From positions 124,001 through 188,000 of the forward strand of contig QZFT01000067.1 of NCBI GenBank assembly GCA_003600225.1: a DNA stretch of 64,000 nucleotides, read 5' to 3'. The stretch is from Pseudonocardiaceae bacterium YIM PH 21723. Its GTDB lineage: Bacteria; Actinomycetota; Actinomycetes; Mycobacteriales; Pseudonocardiaceae. The position numbers and the translations under genes were made by a program. Below the pieces are notes generated by a model. That model ran no database searches. It was not told the origin of the DNA and saw only the letters and a list, made by a program, of their open reading frames with translations. Below are positions 1-10,938 of the stretch, piece after piece. Each line of letters begins with the position of its first letter. The first letter of the stretch is position 1.

Positions 1-350
1 GCGACCATGGCCCGGCGGAAGTCACTCCAGTCCGAATGTTCGCCCTGGATCGACCGGTAGAGCTCGACCAGTTCGTCCACAGTGGAATCATGTGGGTCAC
101 CGGCCACTTCGGACAGTTCGGCGTCGCCTTCGACCACGACGTACGTCCAGTAATCCTCGCTGGTGACGTGGAAACTCACCCGGGGGTCGCGGCGCAGGTT
201 ACGGGTCTTGGCCCGATCATCGGTGACCGAGACGAGAATCCGGTCGCCGTCGAAGTGGTAGACCACATTGGACAGTTGCGGCCTGCCGTCGCGTTTCAGC
301 GTGACGAGCACCCCGTGGGTGCGGGCCGCCAGAAGTTCAGCTGTGTCCAT
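1..350 (-). CDS. PPOX-class (F420/flavin) oxidoreductase, 3-prime truncated by window edge
   Basis: The gene starts at an ATG (348-350) and runs off the left edge, so only about the first 116 residues are visible. It begins MDTAELLAARTHGVLVTLKR and continues with a GRPQLSNVVYHFDGDRI strand pair and a later block, TRNLRRDPRVSFHV, typical of the split-barrel pyridoxamine-5-phosphate-oxidase-like fold. Family members in actinobacteria bind FMN or F420 and reduce varied small molecules; the substrate cannot be told here. A PPOX-type F420-dependent enzyme is the best reading, but the C-terminal half is not available. Confidence 0.8.
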   Translation of the reverse strand, partial: MDTAELLAARTHGVLVTLKRDGRPQLSNVVYHFDGDRILVSVTDDRAKTRNLRRDPRVSFHVTSEDYWTYVVVEGDAELSEVAGDPHDSTVDELVELYRSIQGEHSDWSDFRRAMV

Positions 351-405
351 GGCACCAGTGTGCCGGACCCAGCAGCCCCCGGCAGCTGGGTCCGGCACTC
401 GGCCG

Positions 406-939
406 CTAGGTCGTCAGATCGGGGCCCTGCTCACGCAGTTTCATGACCTCGGTCATCGCGTCCCGCAGGTCGCCCAGCCAGGACTCGGCGTGCGTGCCGA
501 CCTGCCGGACGGACCAGGCGAGCGCCTCGGAACGGGACCGCGCCACACCGGCGTCGACCAGCGTGTCCAGTACGATCCGCTCCGGCTGCCGCAGCCGGGT
601 CATCACCGGCACGGACAGCTGGGTGAAGACCTCCCGGCTGCCGCCCAGGCTGGCGCCCCAGGCGACCTTGCGCTGGTAGCGCAGCTCCATCTGCCGGGCG
701 ATGTCGATCCGCGCCTGCCGGGTGTCCTCCCGGAACCGGGCGATGCGCCCCTGCTCGGCCGCGGCTCGCTCGGTCTCGTCGGTCAGCTCGGCGGACAGCG
801 GGGCGAGCTCCCCGACCACCACGATCTCTTCCCGGTCAACGGTCACCTTCGGCGCGCCGACGAACCAGCCGTCGGGCAACCTGCCGACCAGCCACGCCGC
901 CACGTCAGCGGCCGGCTGACCACCACCCTGCTCCCACAT
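406..939 (-). CDS. Conserved hypothetical protein, 177 aa
   Basis: A soluble, Arg- and Glu-rich protein with no signal peptide or membrane segment. The middle (about residues 60-110) is charged and helical, and the C-terminal part (about 120-165) contains a block around SRSEALAWSVRQV that resembles a helix-turn-helix or ribbon-helix-helix-like segment. I do not recognise the family and assign no function. The ATG at 937-939 is preceded by GGGAGG at about 10 nt, which supports the start. It is codirectional with the truncated PPOX gene downstream, with a 55-bp gap. Confidence 0.7.
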   Translation of the reverse strand: MWEQGGGQPAADVAAWLVGRLPDGWFVGAPKVTVDREEIVVVGELAPLSAELTDETERAAAEQGRIARFREDTRQARIDIARQMELRYQRKVAWGASLGGSREVFTQLSVPVMTRLRQPERIVLDTLVDAGVARSRSEALAWSVRQVGTHAESWLGDLRDAMTEVMKLREQGPDLTT

Positions 940-1089
940 GGAACACCTCCCAGTTGCAGTGATTACACGATTACACCGCTATAGACGCAACAGGAGCAAG
1001 GGATGTTCCAGACAGAAGTCCGCTTACAGCGAACCCCACTCATACGGGTGATCACCGTGTGGGACGGCTGGGGGGTGGGGTTGGGTCTG

Positions 1090-1409
1090 GCCTGTTGCCG
1101 AAGGCGGCTTTGGAGGAGGAGACGGGCTGGGGACGGGGTCTTTGCTGCCGGCGTGTTGGGTGGGGGCACGCCGGCCTGGTGGAGATGGGCCGCTTCCGCG
1201 GAGTACCTGAAGGACGCCATCGTTTACTTGAGCGCGCTGAAGGCGTCCATCGTTTACCTCGGGTAAACGGAGGCGTCCTTCAGGTACTCACAGTCCACAG
1301 TGGACGGCCACATCGTGGAATAGGCGGCGTGTCGCGCCGTTTCCGCACCGTGTCACACCGGGCGGCCTTGATCAACGCGGAGTTTGGGCCGCTGGGAGCA
1401 CTGAACGCG
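1090..1409. repeat. B/C-family dispersed element, copy 1
   Basis: A GC-rich stretch that matches, in inverted orientation, 54885-55215. Shared landmarks in order: the CGGCTTTGGAGG block; CGCTTCCGCGG; an 18-bp perfect inverted repeat starting GAGTACCTGAAGG (arms 1201-1218 and 1272-1289); a nested GTTTACC/GGTAAAC hairpin (1252-1268); a GTCCACAGTGGAC palindrome; and TTGATCAACGCGGAG. No transposase is present. The element looks like a non-autonomous mobile or structured repeat; which of these is unknown. Confidence 0.75.
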
Positions 1410-1513
1410 TCATCTAGGGCGCTCGGCTGAACCGAGGATCACCGTCTGCCCGCGCAGCGGCGCAGAACCACCAGAGCGGCGTGCCGCCACCCGTGAGGGT
1501 GACCGCGTTTTGG

Positions 1514-1566
1514 GAGCATGAGCGCTTTGCTCCCATGGAATGGGAGTAAAGCGCCCATGTGAGCAT
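1514..1566. repeat. Family A palindrome, copy 1
   Basis: An imperfect palindrome with arms around GAGCATGAGCGCTTTGCTCC and its complement, centred on CCATGGAATGG. It lies 18 bp past the stop of the DUF255 gene and could terminate its transcript. The outer left arm carries a mismatch (GAGCGC for the GGGCGC seen in other copies). Confidence 0.85.
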
Positions 1567-1584
1567 CGGGGGGTGTGCGGAGAG

Positions 1585-3576
<1,992 letters not shown>

Positions 3577-3586
3577 CCGGCCATTG

Positions 3587-4237
3587 TTACAGGGTCAGGC
3601 CACGCAACTGGGTCAGCAGCATGTCCCGCAGGGTGCCGCGGAAGAACTCCGGGCCGCCCGGGAGACCGAGCTCGGCCTGCACGGTCGCCAGCACCTCGTT
3701 GGGCTGGGCACACGGCCACAGGCCGGCGACCGCGATCAGCATGATCGTGACGAACTGGCCGGCGTCCTCCTCGGACAGGGCCGGCACGGCCCGCCGAATC
3801 AGCTGCGTGGCCCGCGCGGAGTGCTCCATGATGCGGCGCTTGAAGTCACGCGCGTAGTCCAGGGACACGTTGCGCTCCAGCACGGCGATCATCACGCTGG
3901 TCAGCTCGCAGAGCAACGGGGCGTCGGCCAGCGAGTCGGCGAGGATCGCCGCCACCTGTTCCGGCGGAGTCTCCGCAGGCAGTGCCGCATCGAGCCGGTC
4001 GTTCCAGGCGGCCCACTCCTCGTCCAGCACGTCCAGGAAGACCGCCTCGCGACTGCCGAAATAACGCAGCACATTGGACTTGGCCAGCCCGACCTCGGCA
4101 GCCAGCTCACGCAGGCTGATCTCGGCCACCGATCGTTCGCCCAGCAATTTCCGCGCCGCATCCATGATCATCCGACGGCGGGTTTCCACCTGGTCAGGAC
4201 GTCGGGCGCGCTGGAATCCACACGGTTGCAGGTTCAC
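3587..4237 (-). CDS. TetR/AcrR-family transcriptional regulator
   Basis: 216 aa with a GTG start. The N-terminal HTH is clear at about residues 20-65 ([15 protein letters not shown], then [24 protein letters not shown]), followed by an all-helical ligand-binding domain. It is divergent from three tandem SDR genes, and the intergenic region holds two dyads suited to a TetR dimer. The likely role is repression of the SDR genes and of itself, relieved by an unknown small molecule. The DUF255 gene follows 10 nt after its stop, so autoregulation would affect that gene too. Confidence 0.9.
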   Translation of the reverse strand: MNLQPCGFQRARRPDQVETRRRMIMDAARKLLGERSVAEISLRELAAEVGLAKSNVLRYFGSREAVFLDVLDEEWAAWNDRLDAALPAETPPEQVAAILADSLADAPLLCELTSVMIAVLERNVSLDYARDFKRRIMEHSARATQLIRRAVPALSEEDAGQFVTIMLIAVAGLWPCAQPNEVLATVQAELGLPGGPEFFRGTLRDMLLTQLRGLTL

Positions 4238-4251
4238 TCGACAAGATTATC

Positions 4252-4292
4252 AGACCAGCGGTCTCTTGTTAACAGACCAGTGGTCCGTTAAC
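4252..4292. promoter_or_regulatory. Probable TetR operators (two dyads)
   Basis: Two copies of a 13-mer dyad, AGACCAGCGGTCT (4252-4264) and AGACCAGTGGTCC (4274-4286), spaced 22 bp start to start, which is about two helical turns. The second sits inside a larger palindrome with GTTAAC on both outer sides (4268-4292). They lie between the TetR start (4237) and the first SDR start (4302), where bound repressor would block both promoters. Binding itself is inferred. Confidence 0.7.
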
Positions 4293-4301
4293 GTGGATGG
4301 C

Positions 4302-5207
4302 ATGACGGACTTTGCGGTGCCGGATCTGACCGGCAGGTATGTGGTGATCACCGGCGCGAACAGCGGGCTGGGCCTCGGCCTGGCCAAGCGCTTCGCCGCC
4401 GCCGGAGCCGACGTGGCGCTCGCGGTGCGCAACCGGGACAAGGGTGCGGCGGCGATCGCGGAGATCCGGAGGACCTCCCCCGATGCGAACCTCACGCTGA
4501 AGAAGCTGGACGTCGCGGATCTGAGCGTTACCAACGCCCTGGGCGCGGAACTCGTCGCCGACGGACGACCGATCGACGTGCTGGTGAACAACGCCGGGGT
4601 CGCCCGGCTGCGGGGGCGCGAGCTAACCGCCGACGGCTTCGAGCTGCAGTTCGGCAGCAACCACCTCGGCCACTTCGCCCTGACCAGCCGGCTGCTGCCG
4701 CTGCTGCGCGACGGCCGGGTGATCACCATGGCCAGCCTCGCCGCGCGACTGAGCCGGGCGGACTTCGACCGTGAGGTCAGCGGTGCACGCGGCTACGCCC
4801 GGTCCAAGCTGGCCAATCTGATCTTCGCCCGGGAATTGGACCGGCGCAGCCGGCTACACGGCTGGGGCCTGACCAGCATCGCCGCGCACCCCGGCGGCAC
4901 CAGGACCGAGCTGATGGCCAACGGCCTGAGCGAGCGGACGCTGAGCCAGCGGTTCAACGACGCGCTCATGCGCCTGCCGATCTGGCTGGACGTCGCCGAG
5001 GGCGTCGTGCCCGCGCTCTACGCGGCGACCAGCCCCGACGCGGTGCGCGGCGGCTACTACGGGCCGACCGGCGCGCTCGAGATGCGGGCGGGCGTGCAGC
5101 CGTCGAAGCTGCCCAGACCGGCCTTCGACCAGCGGATCGCCGATCGGCTGTGGACCTTGTCCGAAGAACTCACCGGGACGCGGTTCCCGGTCAACCAGAC
5201 CGTCTGA
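4302..5207 (+). CDS. Short-chain dehydrogenase/reductase 1 of 3
   Basis: 301 aa, Rossmann fold. The cofactor motif is TGANSGLG (about residues 17-24), followed by NNAG near residue 98 and the catalytic pair as Y-A-R-S-K. The loop before the Tyr ([10 protein letters not shown]) is shorter and more diverged than in the two neighbouring paralogs. The C-terminal GGYYGPTG block and closing WTLSEELTG are shared by all three. These resemble the retinol-dehydrogenase/WW-oxidoreductase-like SDR group; the substrate is unknown. The ATG at 4302 lies just downstream of the TetR dyads, which argues for the short form over the longer upstream-open frame. Confidence 0.9.
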   Translation: MTDFAVPDLTGRYVVITGANSGLGLGLAKRFAAAGADVALAVRNRDKGAAAIAEIRRTSPDANLTLKKLDVADLSVTNALGAELVADGRPIDVLVNNAGVARLRGRELTADGFELQFGSNHLGHFALTSRLLPLLRDGRVITMASLAARLSRADFDREVSGARGYARSKLANLIFARELDRRSRLHGWGLTSIAAHPGGTRTELMANGLSERTLSQRFNDALMRLPIWLDVAEGVVPALYAATSPDAVRGGYYGPTGALEMRAGVQPSKLPRPAFDQRIADRLWTLSEELTGTRFPVNQTV

Positions 5208-5218
5208 AAGGGAACGAC

Positions 5219-6163
5219 ATGACCATCGACATCACGGTGCCCGACCTGACCGGCAAGTACGCCGTCGTCACCGGCGCGAACAGCGGACTCGGGCTCGGCC
5301 TCACCAAGCGACTGGCGCAGGCCGGCGCCGACGTGGTCCTCGCGGTGCGCAACCAGGCCAAGGGTGAAGCGGCGATCAAGGAAGTCCAGGATCAGGTCCC
5401 CGGGGCCAACCTGACGCTGAAGAAGCTGGACCTGGCCTCACTGGACACCATCGCCGCGCTCGGCGACGAGCTCATCGGAGAAGGACGGCCGATCGACATC
5501 CTGCTGAACAACGCCGGGATCATGATGGTGCCGAACCGGGAACTCACCGAGGACGGGTTCGAGCTGCAGTTCGGCAGCAACCACCTCGGCCACTTCGCGC
5601 TCACCGGCCGGCTGCTGCCGCTGCTGAACGGCGGCCGGGTGGTCACCCTGAGCAGCGGCATGGCCTGGGCGGGCAAGATCGACTTCGCCGACCTGCAGAG
5701 CGCGAAGTACAGCCCGGTCCGGACCTACGGCCTGACCAAGCTGGCCAACCTGATGTTCGCCCGGGAACTGGATCGGCGCAGCAGACTGAACAACTGGGGC
5801 CTGACCAGCTACGCAGCCCACCCCGGCGCGACCAGGACCAACCTGCAGTCCACCGGCCCGAGCACCGGCAACGACCGGTCGTTCATGCGCCGGTTCAACG
5901 ACGCGATGCTGCACATGCCGGGCCTCTGGCAGGAGGTGCCGACCGGCATCCTGCCCGCGCTGCACGCCGCGACCGGCCCGGACGCGGAGCGCGGCGGTTA
6001 CTACGGACCGCGAGGAGTGATCGAGATGCGACCGGGTGTGCAGCCGTCCAAGGTGCCGCCGCGGGCCAAGGACCAGCAGGTCGCCGAGCGGCTGTGGACC
6101 GTGTCCGAGGAGCTGACCGGTGTGCGGTTCCCGAACGTTCACTCAGCATTCTCCGCGGGCTGA
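5219..6163 (+). CDS. Short-chain dehydrogenase/reductase 2 of 3
   Basis: 314 aa, starting [20 protein letters not shown]. It has the TGANSGLG cofactor motif, NNAGI, and the YGLTK catalytic Tyr/Lys. It follows SDR 1 after 11 nt with an AAAGGGAA ribosome-binding site, so the genes are cotranscribed. It is strongly similar to SDR 1 and SDR 3 along its whole length, pointing to local duplication. NADP(H)-dependent alcohol/ketone chemistry is expected from the family; the substrate is not evident. Confidence 0.9.
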   Translation: MTIDITVPDLTGKYAVVTGANSGLGLGLTKRLAQAGADVVLAVRNQAKGEAAIKEVQDQVPGANLTLKKLDLASLDTIAALGDELIGEGRPIDILLNNAGIMMVPNRELTEDGFELQFGSNHLGHFALTGRLLPLLNGGRVVTLSSGMAWAGKIDFADLQSAKYSPVRTYGLTKLANLMFARELDRRSRLNNWGLTSYAAHPGATRTNLQSTGPSTGNDRSFMRRFNDAMLHMPGLWQEVPTGILPALHAATGPDAERGGYYGPRGVIEMRPGVQPSKVPPRAKDQQVAERLWTVSEELTGVRFPNVHSAFSAG

Positions 6164-6189
6164 ACGGTGGGCCATTAGGGTCAGCCCGC

Positions 6190-7113
6190 ATGGCGGCTGA
6201 CATCGAGGTTCCGGACCTGACCGGCAGTTACGCGGTGGTCACCGGCGCGAACAGCGGACTCGGCCTGAGCCTGGCCAAGCGCCTGGCCCAGGCCGGAGCC
6301 GATGTCGTGCTGGCGGTCCGCGACCGGGAGAAGGGTGCGGCGGCGCTCGGCGAGATCCGGGAACTGGCGCCGCAGGCGAACCTGACGGTCAAGCACCTGG
6401 ATCTGGCGGCGCTGGATTCCGTGGCGGCGCTCGGCGCCGAACTGGTCGCCGAGGGCCGGAGCATCGACATTCTGGTGAACAACGCGGCGATCGCCGTGGT
6501 GCCCGGACGCCGGCTCACCGTGGACGGCTTCGAGCTGCAGTTCGGCACGAACCACCTCGGCCACTTCGCGCTCATCGGGCACCTGCTGCCGCTGCTCCGC
6601 GAGGGCCGGGTGGTCACGGTGGGCAGCCTCGCGGCGTGGACCGGCGGCATCGACTTCGCCGACCTGCAGGGCAAGAAGTACAGCGCGCACGGGGCTTACG
6701 CCCAGGCCAAGCTGGCGCAGATCATCGTCGCCAGGGAGCTGGACCGGCGCAGCCGGCAGTACGGCTGGGGCCTGACCAGCCTCGCCGCTCACCCGGGCGG
6801 GAGCAGGACCAACCTGGTCCGCACCGGTCCCAGTTTCGGCCGGGAGACGAAGTCCCTGGTCACCCGGCTCGGCGAACTGTCCCAGCGCATCCCGTTCGCC
6901 TGGCAGGACGTGTCCACCGGGGTCCTGCCGATCCTGTACGCGGCGACCAGCCCGGACGCGGTGCGCGGCGGTTACTACGGACCACGCGGTCCCCTCGAAC
7001 TGTTCCCCGGCGTGCAGCAGGCCCGGCCGCCCAGGCGGGCCCGGGACCGGCGGGTCGCCGAGCGGCTGTGGACCGTGTCCGAGGAACTGACCGGGGTCGA
7101 CTTCCCCGTGTGA
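6190..7113 (+). CDS. Short-chain dehydrogenase/reductase 3 of 3
   Basis: 307 aa, starting [20 protein letters not shown]. The cofactor motif TGANSGLG and catalytic YAQAK are intact, but the usual NNAG motif reads NNAAI, so the Gly is replaced by Ala. The gap from SDR 2 is 26 nt. The best start is the ATG at 6190, aligning with the other paralogs. Conserved GGYYGPRG near the C-terminus matches the other two. Role and substrate unknown; probably the same TetR-controlled operon. Confidence 0.9.
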   Translation: MAADIEVPDLTGSYAVVTGANSGLGLSLAKRLAQAGADVVLAVRDREKGAAALGEIRELAPQANLTVKHLDLAALDSVAALGAELVAEGRSIDILVNNAAIAVVPGRRLTVDGFELQFGTNHLGHFALIGHLLPLLREGRVVTVGSLAAWTGGIDFADLQGKKYSAHGAYAQAKLAQIIVARELDRRSRQYGWGLTSLAAHPGGSRTNLVRTGPSFGRETKSLVTRLGELSQRIPFAWQDVSTGVLPILYAATSPDAVRGGYYGPRGPLELFPGVQQARPPRRARDRRVAERLWTVSEELTGVDFPV

Positions 7114-7171
7114 TGTGACCTCCTCGGCCGGAATGCTGCGTTCATAACGGGCATCAAGCAGACTGCTGCAT

Positions 7172-8449
7172 GTGGATCTCGTCCTGCCCAAGAGCTCACT
7201 GGTGGTGCTGATCGGCGTGTCCGGTGCCGGTAAGAGCACCTTCGCCGCCCGGCATTTCCGGCCGACGGAGGTGCTGTCCAGCGACCGGTTCCGGGCGTTG
7301 CTCAGCGACGACGAGAACGATCAGAACGTCACCGCGGACGCCTTCGACGTGCTGCACTACATCGCGGGCAAGCGGCTGGCCGCGGGCCGGCTGACCGTGG
7401 TGGACGCGACGAACGTGAAGGCGGAGGATCGGGCCGCCCTCGTCGCGCTGGCCAAGCAGCACCACCTGCCCGCCGTGGCGATCGTGCTGGACCTGCCGCA
7501 GCGGTTGATCCAGCAGCGCACCGCGGAGCGGCAGGACCGCGATCTAGGCCCCGACGTCACCCGGCGGCAGGCCGACCACCTGCGGCGCACGCTGCCCGAG
7601 CTGGACTGCGAGGGCTTCAGCCGGATCCACCTGCTGCACTCGCCCGAGGAGGTGGACCGGGCCCGCGTCGTGCGGGAGCCGCTGCCGTCCGATCTCCGGG
7701 AGCGCACCGGGCCGTTCGACGTGATCGGTGACGTGCACGGCTGCCGCCCCGAACTGGAGAGCCTGCTCGGTGAACTCGGCTACTCGCTGGTGCGGGACGC
7801 CGACGGCCGGGCGGTCGACGCGATGCCACCGGCCGGCCGCACCGCCGTGTTCGCCGGTGACCTGGTGGACCGGGGCCCGGACACCCCCGGCGTGCTGCGC
7901 CTGGCCATGGGCATGGTCGCCGCCGGGCACGCGCTGGTGGTGAGCGGGAACCACGAGTACAAGCTGATCCGCGCGCTGGACGGCGGCAAGGTGAAGCTCA
8001 CCCATGGCCTGGAGAAGACCATGTCGCAGCTCGGCGAGTGGGACGAGAAGTTCCGTGCCGAGGTGCGGGACTTCTGCGCCGGGATGGTCGACCACTACGT
8101 CCTGGACGGCGGCAACCTGGTGGTCGCGCACGCCGGGCTGCCGGAGCCGTACCACGGTCGCACCGGCGGGCGGGTCCGCAGCTTCGCGCTGTACGGCGAC
8201 ACCACCGGCGAGCGCGACGAGTACGGGTTGCCGATCCGGTTGCCGTGGCAGAACGACTACCGCGGCGAGGCAACTGTCCTCTATGGACACACACCCGCCC
8301 GGGAGCACGAGTGGACGAACAACACCCTGTGCCTGGACACCGGGTGCGTGTTCGGCGGGCGGCTCACCGCGCTGCGGTATCCGGAGCGCGAGCTGGTGTC
8401 GGTGCCCGCCGAACAGACGTACCACGAGCCGAAGCGGCCGTTCGGCTGA
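7172..8449 (+). CDS. Polynucleotide kinase-phosphatase-like protein (kinase + metallophosphatase, no ligase)
   Basis: 425 aa with two domains. The N-terminal P-loop kinase has GVSGAGKST at about residues 15-23 and LSSDRFRALL, as in polynucleotide kinases. From about residue 185 there is a calcineurin-like phosphatase with DVIGDVHG, FAGDLVDRGPDT, SGNHEYK, AHAGL and YGHTP metal-ligand motifs. Clostridial Pnkp has these two domains plus a C-terminal ligase; this protein ends right after the phosphatase, so it would process RNA or DNA ends without sealing. A GTG start at 7172 is used; no strong ribosome-binding site is visible. Confidence 0.85.
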   Translation: MDLVLPKSSLVVLIGVSGAGKSTFAARHFRPTEVLSSDRFRALLSDDENDQNVTADAFDVLHYIAGKRLAAGRLTVVDATNVKAEDRAALVALAKQHHLPAVAIVLDLPQRLIQQRTAERQDRDLGPDVTRRQADHLRRTLPELDCEGFSRIHLLHSPEEVDRARVVREPLPSDLRERTGPFDVIGDVHGCRPELESLLGELGYSLVRDADGRAVDAMPPAGRTAVFAGDLVDRGPDTPGVLRLAMGMVAAGHALVVSGNHEYKLIRALDGGKVKLTHGLEKTMSQLGEWDEKFRAEVRDFCAGMVDHYVLDGGNLVVAHAGLPEPYHGRTGGRVRSFALYGDTTGERDEYGLPIRLPWQNDYRGEATVLYGHTPAREHEWTNNTLCLDTGCVFGGRLTALRYPERELVSVPAEQTYHEPKRPFG

Positions 8450-8458
8450 CAACCGGTT

Positions 8459-8501
8459 CCGGAGTTGACGATGTTCGTCTCCCGGACATCGTCAACTCCG
8501 G
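8459..8501. terminator. Bidirectional terminator hairpin, family E copy 1
   Basis: Perfect 16-bp arms (8459-8474 and 8486-8501, CCGGAGTTGACGATGT and its complement) between the convergent kinase-phosphatase and small membrane protein genes. The AGTTGACGA core is shared with hairpins at 22407-22462 and 60575-60625. Confidence 0.8.
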
Positions 8502-8505
8502 AGAC

Positions 8506-8793
8506 TCACGCGTCCTTACGGGGAGCAGTTTCTGCAGATTCTGCTGCCGCTGTGGTCACCTCAGGTGCCGAGGCAGAATCTGCAGAAACTTCATCGAAGG
8601 ACGCGGGGACGCGCTTGAGGTGCTTGTTCATCGAGCGGATCAGGAAGATGACCGCGACGAAGAACACCAGCAGCACCGCGAAGGCCACCGGGGTGCCCTT
8701 GCCGAAGTCATCGCCGCGGCCGCCCGGATCCTCCGGCTTGGGCCCAGGCGTCGGCGTCGCCACCATGGCGATCGTGCCGGCGTATCCCGTCAT
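8506..8793 (-). CDS. Small single-pass membrane protein downstream of mca
   Basis: 95 aa. A Pro/Gly-rich N-terminus is followed by one strong transmembrane segment (about residues 36-53, [17 protein letters not shown]) and a basic then Ala/Glu/Ser-rich tail. The ATG overlaps the mca stop (ATGA), so translation is coupled. A similar small membrane gene follows mca in mycobacteria (Rv1083 by my recollection). Function unknown. Odd: the 3-prime coding part contains an 18-bp perfect inverted repeat (8527-8544 and 8573-8590). Confidence 0.8.
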   Translation of the reverse strand: MTGYAGTIAMVATPTPGPKPEDPGGRGDDFGKGTPVAFAVLLVFFVAVIFLIRSMNKHLKRVPASFDEVSADSASAPEVTTAAAESAETAPRKDA

Positions 8794-9674
8794 GCTTGGC
8801 ACACCTTCTCTCGGATTCCGGTGAACAGGTCGTCCTCCGGCAATGTCGTGTCCACCAGCGAGCGGACCAGCTCGTACTCCTCGGTCGGCCAGAACTCCCG
8901 CTCGATGTCCCGCGGGATGGCGAACCACCGGCTCTCCGGGTCGATCTGCGTGGCGTGGGCCCGCAGCGCCGCGTCCCGCTGGTCGAAGTACTCCTCGCAG
9001 CGCACCCGGGTGGTGACCCGCTTGAGCACGTCGGCCCGCTTCGGATCCCAGCCCTTGAGCCACTCCTCGTACGGCGATTCCAGGCCCCTGGCCAGCAGCT
9101 GGTCGTGGAACAGCTGGATCTTCGCCCGGGAGAAGCCGTGGCCGTAGTACAGCTTCAGCGGCTGCCACGGGTCACCGGCCCCGGGATAGAGGTCCGGGTC
9201 GCCGACGGCGTCGAACGCCGCGACGGAGACCTCGTGGCAGCGGATGTGGTCCGGGTGCGGGTAGCCGCCGTTCTCGTCGTACGTGATCACCACGTGCGGA
9301 CGGAACTCGCGCATCATCCGCACCAGCACCTCGGCGGACTCCTCGAGCGGCGCCAGGCCGAAGCACCCCTCGGGCAGCGGCGGCTTGGGGTCGCCCTCCG
9401 GCCAGCCGGAGTCGATGAAACCCATCCAGCGGTGCTGCACCCCGAGGATGCGCGCGGCCTCGGCCATCTCCTCGCGGCGGATGGCGGTCATGTTCTCCAG
9501 CACGCCAGGCCGGTCCATCGCCGGGTTGAGGACACTGCCACGCTCGCCACCGGTACAGGTGACCACCATGACCTCGTGACCCTGGGCCGAGTACATCGCC
9601 GTGGTGGCGGCACCCTTGCTCGACTCGTCGTCGGGGTGTGCGTGCACCGTCATGAGGCGCAACTTGTCGGTCAT
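8790..9674 (-). CDS. mca: Mycothiol S-conjugate amidase
   Basis: 294 aa, LmbE/PIG-L zinc hydrolase family. The zinc motif HAHPDDE lies at about residues 11-17, with [10 protein letters not shown] and [10 protein letters not shown] (HxxHxxxxH-type ligands) further on. Mca cleaves mycothiol conjugates of electrophiles and antibiotics so the mercapturate can be exported; this also shows that the host makes mycothiol. The start ATG at 9672-9674 gives [17 protein letters not shown], matching family N-termini. It is divergent from the DUF4307 gene and greA, as in mycobacteria. Confidence 0.95.
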   Translation of the reverse strand: MTDKLRLMTVHAHPDDESSKGAATTAMYSAQGHEVMVVTCTGGERGSVLNPAMDRPGVLENMTAIRREEMAEAARILGVQHRWMGFIDSGWPEGDPKPPLPEGCFGLAPLEESAEVLVRMMREFRPHVVITYDENGGYPHPDHIRCHEVSVAAFDAVGDPDLYPGAGDPWQPLKLYYGHGFSRAKIQLFHDQLLARGLESPYEEWLKGWDPKRADVLKRVTTRVRCEEYFDQRDAALRAHATQIDPESRWFAIPRDIEREFWPTEEYELVRSLVDTTLPEDDLFTGIREKVCQA

Positions 9675-9758
9675 GGACGCCCGTGGTCCCTTCCGCTCGG
9701 TGATGCCTTCTATTCTCTCCCCAGTGGCATGCGCTGCTCGAAGGAGGTCGACGACATA

Positions 9759-10202
9759 GTGCCGAATGACACTGACAGTCCTGCCGCACTGCTGGCGGAT
9801 CGGTATGGAAAGGCCCCGCGCAAGAGCAGTCCGCTGCGGCGCTGGGGGCTGACCGTGCTGGGCGTGCTGTTCGGCATCGGCGCCGCCTGGGTCGCCTACC
9901 AGAATCTGGGCGCGACACCCATCGAAGGCAAGGTCGTCAATTTCAACCCAAAAGATGATCATGCTGTCGAGCTGACGTTCAGCGTCACCCGCGACGAGCC
10001 GGGCAGGGCGGCGGTGTGCATCGTCCGGTCCCGCGACGGCAATGGCGATGAAACCGGCCGTAAAGAGGTATACATACGACCGAACGACGCCTCGTACTCC
10101 ACGGTAATCCGCACTTCGAAACGGCCGAACACCGCCGAGATTTACGGATGCTCATACCAGGTCCCCGAATACCTGTCATCTGCCGAGCGGCCAAGCGGGT
10201 GA
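9759..10202 (+). CDS. DUF4307 membrane protein
   Basis: 147 aa: a short cytoplasmic head, one transmembrane helix (about residues 28-48), then an extracytoplasmic beta-rich domain with two Cys residues (AVCIV and YGCSY) that could pair. The GTG start is set by a strong AAGGAGGT ribosome-binding site at 9741-9748. DUF4307 proteins sit between greA and mca in mycobacteria as well. Molecular function unknown. Confidence 0.85.
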   Translation: MPNDTDSPAALLADRYGKAPRKSSPLRRWGLTVLGVLFGIGAAWVAYQNLGATPIEGKVVNFNPKDDHAVELTFSVTRDEPGRAAVCIVRSRDGNGDETGRKEVYIRPNDASYSTVIRTSKRPNTAEIYGCSYQVPEYLSSAERPSG

Positions 10203-10275
10203 ACTGAGCGGCAAGTGGGTCTCTCTAACGCAAAAGCATGATGTCCGACGCCACCATTCGTGTTACTCTCCGATG

Positions 10276-10305
10276 CAGCACGGTCCCTGGTGGGCCGTGT
10301 TTTTC
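10276..10305 (+). terminator. Intrinsic terminator upstream of greA
   Basis: A short stem with CACGGTCCC pairing to GGGCCGTG (one bulged T), a TGGT loop and a TTTTT run, placed 74 bp after the DUF4307 stop and before greA. It probably ends the DUF4307 transcript, or acts as an attenuator in the greA leader. Confidence 0.6.
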
Positions 10306-10372
10306 CGTTCCCTAGGTGGAGCGGGAACTTTCCGCCCGGAAATCGGGTTGGTAACGACGAGGAGTGGTAACC

Positions 10373-10861
10373 GTGAGCGCACCCCAGGTGACCTGGCTGA
10401 CCCAGGAAGCTTATGACCGGCTCAAGGCTGAGCAGGACGAGCTCATTGACAACCGCCCGGTCATTGCCGCGGAGATCAACGCCCGTCGTGAAGAGGGTGA
10501 CCTGCGGGAAAACGGTGGTTACCACGCCGCCCGTGAAGAGCAGGGCAAGCAGGAGGCCCGCATCCGGCAGCTCCAGGAGTTGCTGCGTACCGCGAAGGTC
10601 GGCGAGGCCCCCAAGCAGGCGGGTATCGCCTCTCCGGGTTCCGTGCTCACCGTGCGTTACGAAGGTGACGACGACACCGAGTCCTTCCTGCTGGCGACCC
10701 GCGAAGAGGGTTCGCACGACGGCCTTGAGGTCTACTCTCCGTCATCTCCGCTGGGTGAAGCCCTGATGGGTGCCAAGGAGGGCGATGTGCGTGAGTACAC
10801 GCTGCCCAATGGCAACAGCCAGAAGGTCACCTTGGTGAAGGCCGTTCCGTTCGGCTCTTAA
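10373..10861 (+). CDS. greA: Transcription elongation factor GreA
   Basis: 162 aa. The N-terminal coiled coil carries the GreA signature: [16 protein letters not shown], then [23 protein letters not shown] with the acidic tip. The C-terminal FKBP-like domain includes [17 protein letters not shown]. GreA binds the RNA polymerase secondary channel and stimulates cleavage of backtracked RNA. The GTG at 10373 is preferred over the one at 10364 because the GACGAGGAG ribosome-binding site then sits 8 nt upstream. AT-rich hairpins follow the stop. Confidence 0.95.
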   Translation: MSAPQVTWLTQEAYDRLKAEQDELIDNRPVIAAEINARREEGDLRENGGYHAAREEQGKQEARIRQLQELLRTAKVGEAPKQAGIASPGSVLTVRYEGDDDTESFLLATREEGSHDGLEVYSPSSPLGEALMGAKEGDVREYTLPNGNSQKVTLVKAVPFGS

Positions 10862-10865
10862 TACG

Positions 10866-10915
10866 GTACGACCTATACCGTTTCTTGCGGATATATCTCG
10901 CACATATACCGCATA
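10866..10915. terminator. AT-rich hairpins between convergent greA and AsnC-type regulator
   Basis: Downstream of greA are a small ACGGTA/TACCGT hairpin and a second near-dyad with GCGGATATAT and CATATACCGC arms. The segment is strikingly AT-rich for this genome and lies between convergent stops, suiting bidirectional termination. Confidence 0.45.
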
Positions 10916-10938
10916 GATAAAGTTATCAAGTTATTAAT

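Larger units (their letters stand above)
940..1584. other. Gene-free stretch, 645 bp, filled by repeats
   Basis: No convincing gene in either strand; the open frames here follow the repeats. About 1090-1409 is a B/C-family repeat element, also found inverted near 54.9-55.2 kb, and 1514-1566 is a family A palindrome just past the end of the DUF255 gene. The short remaining part next to the hypothetical gene (940-1080) presumably holds its promoter. Confidence 0.75.

Noticed and set aside
1003-1430. Open frames over the B/C element
   Set aside because: They track the repeat in both copies and change frame between copies, so they are not conserved as protein.
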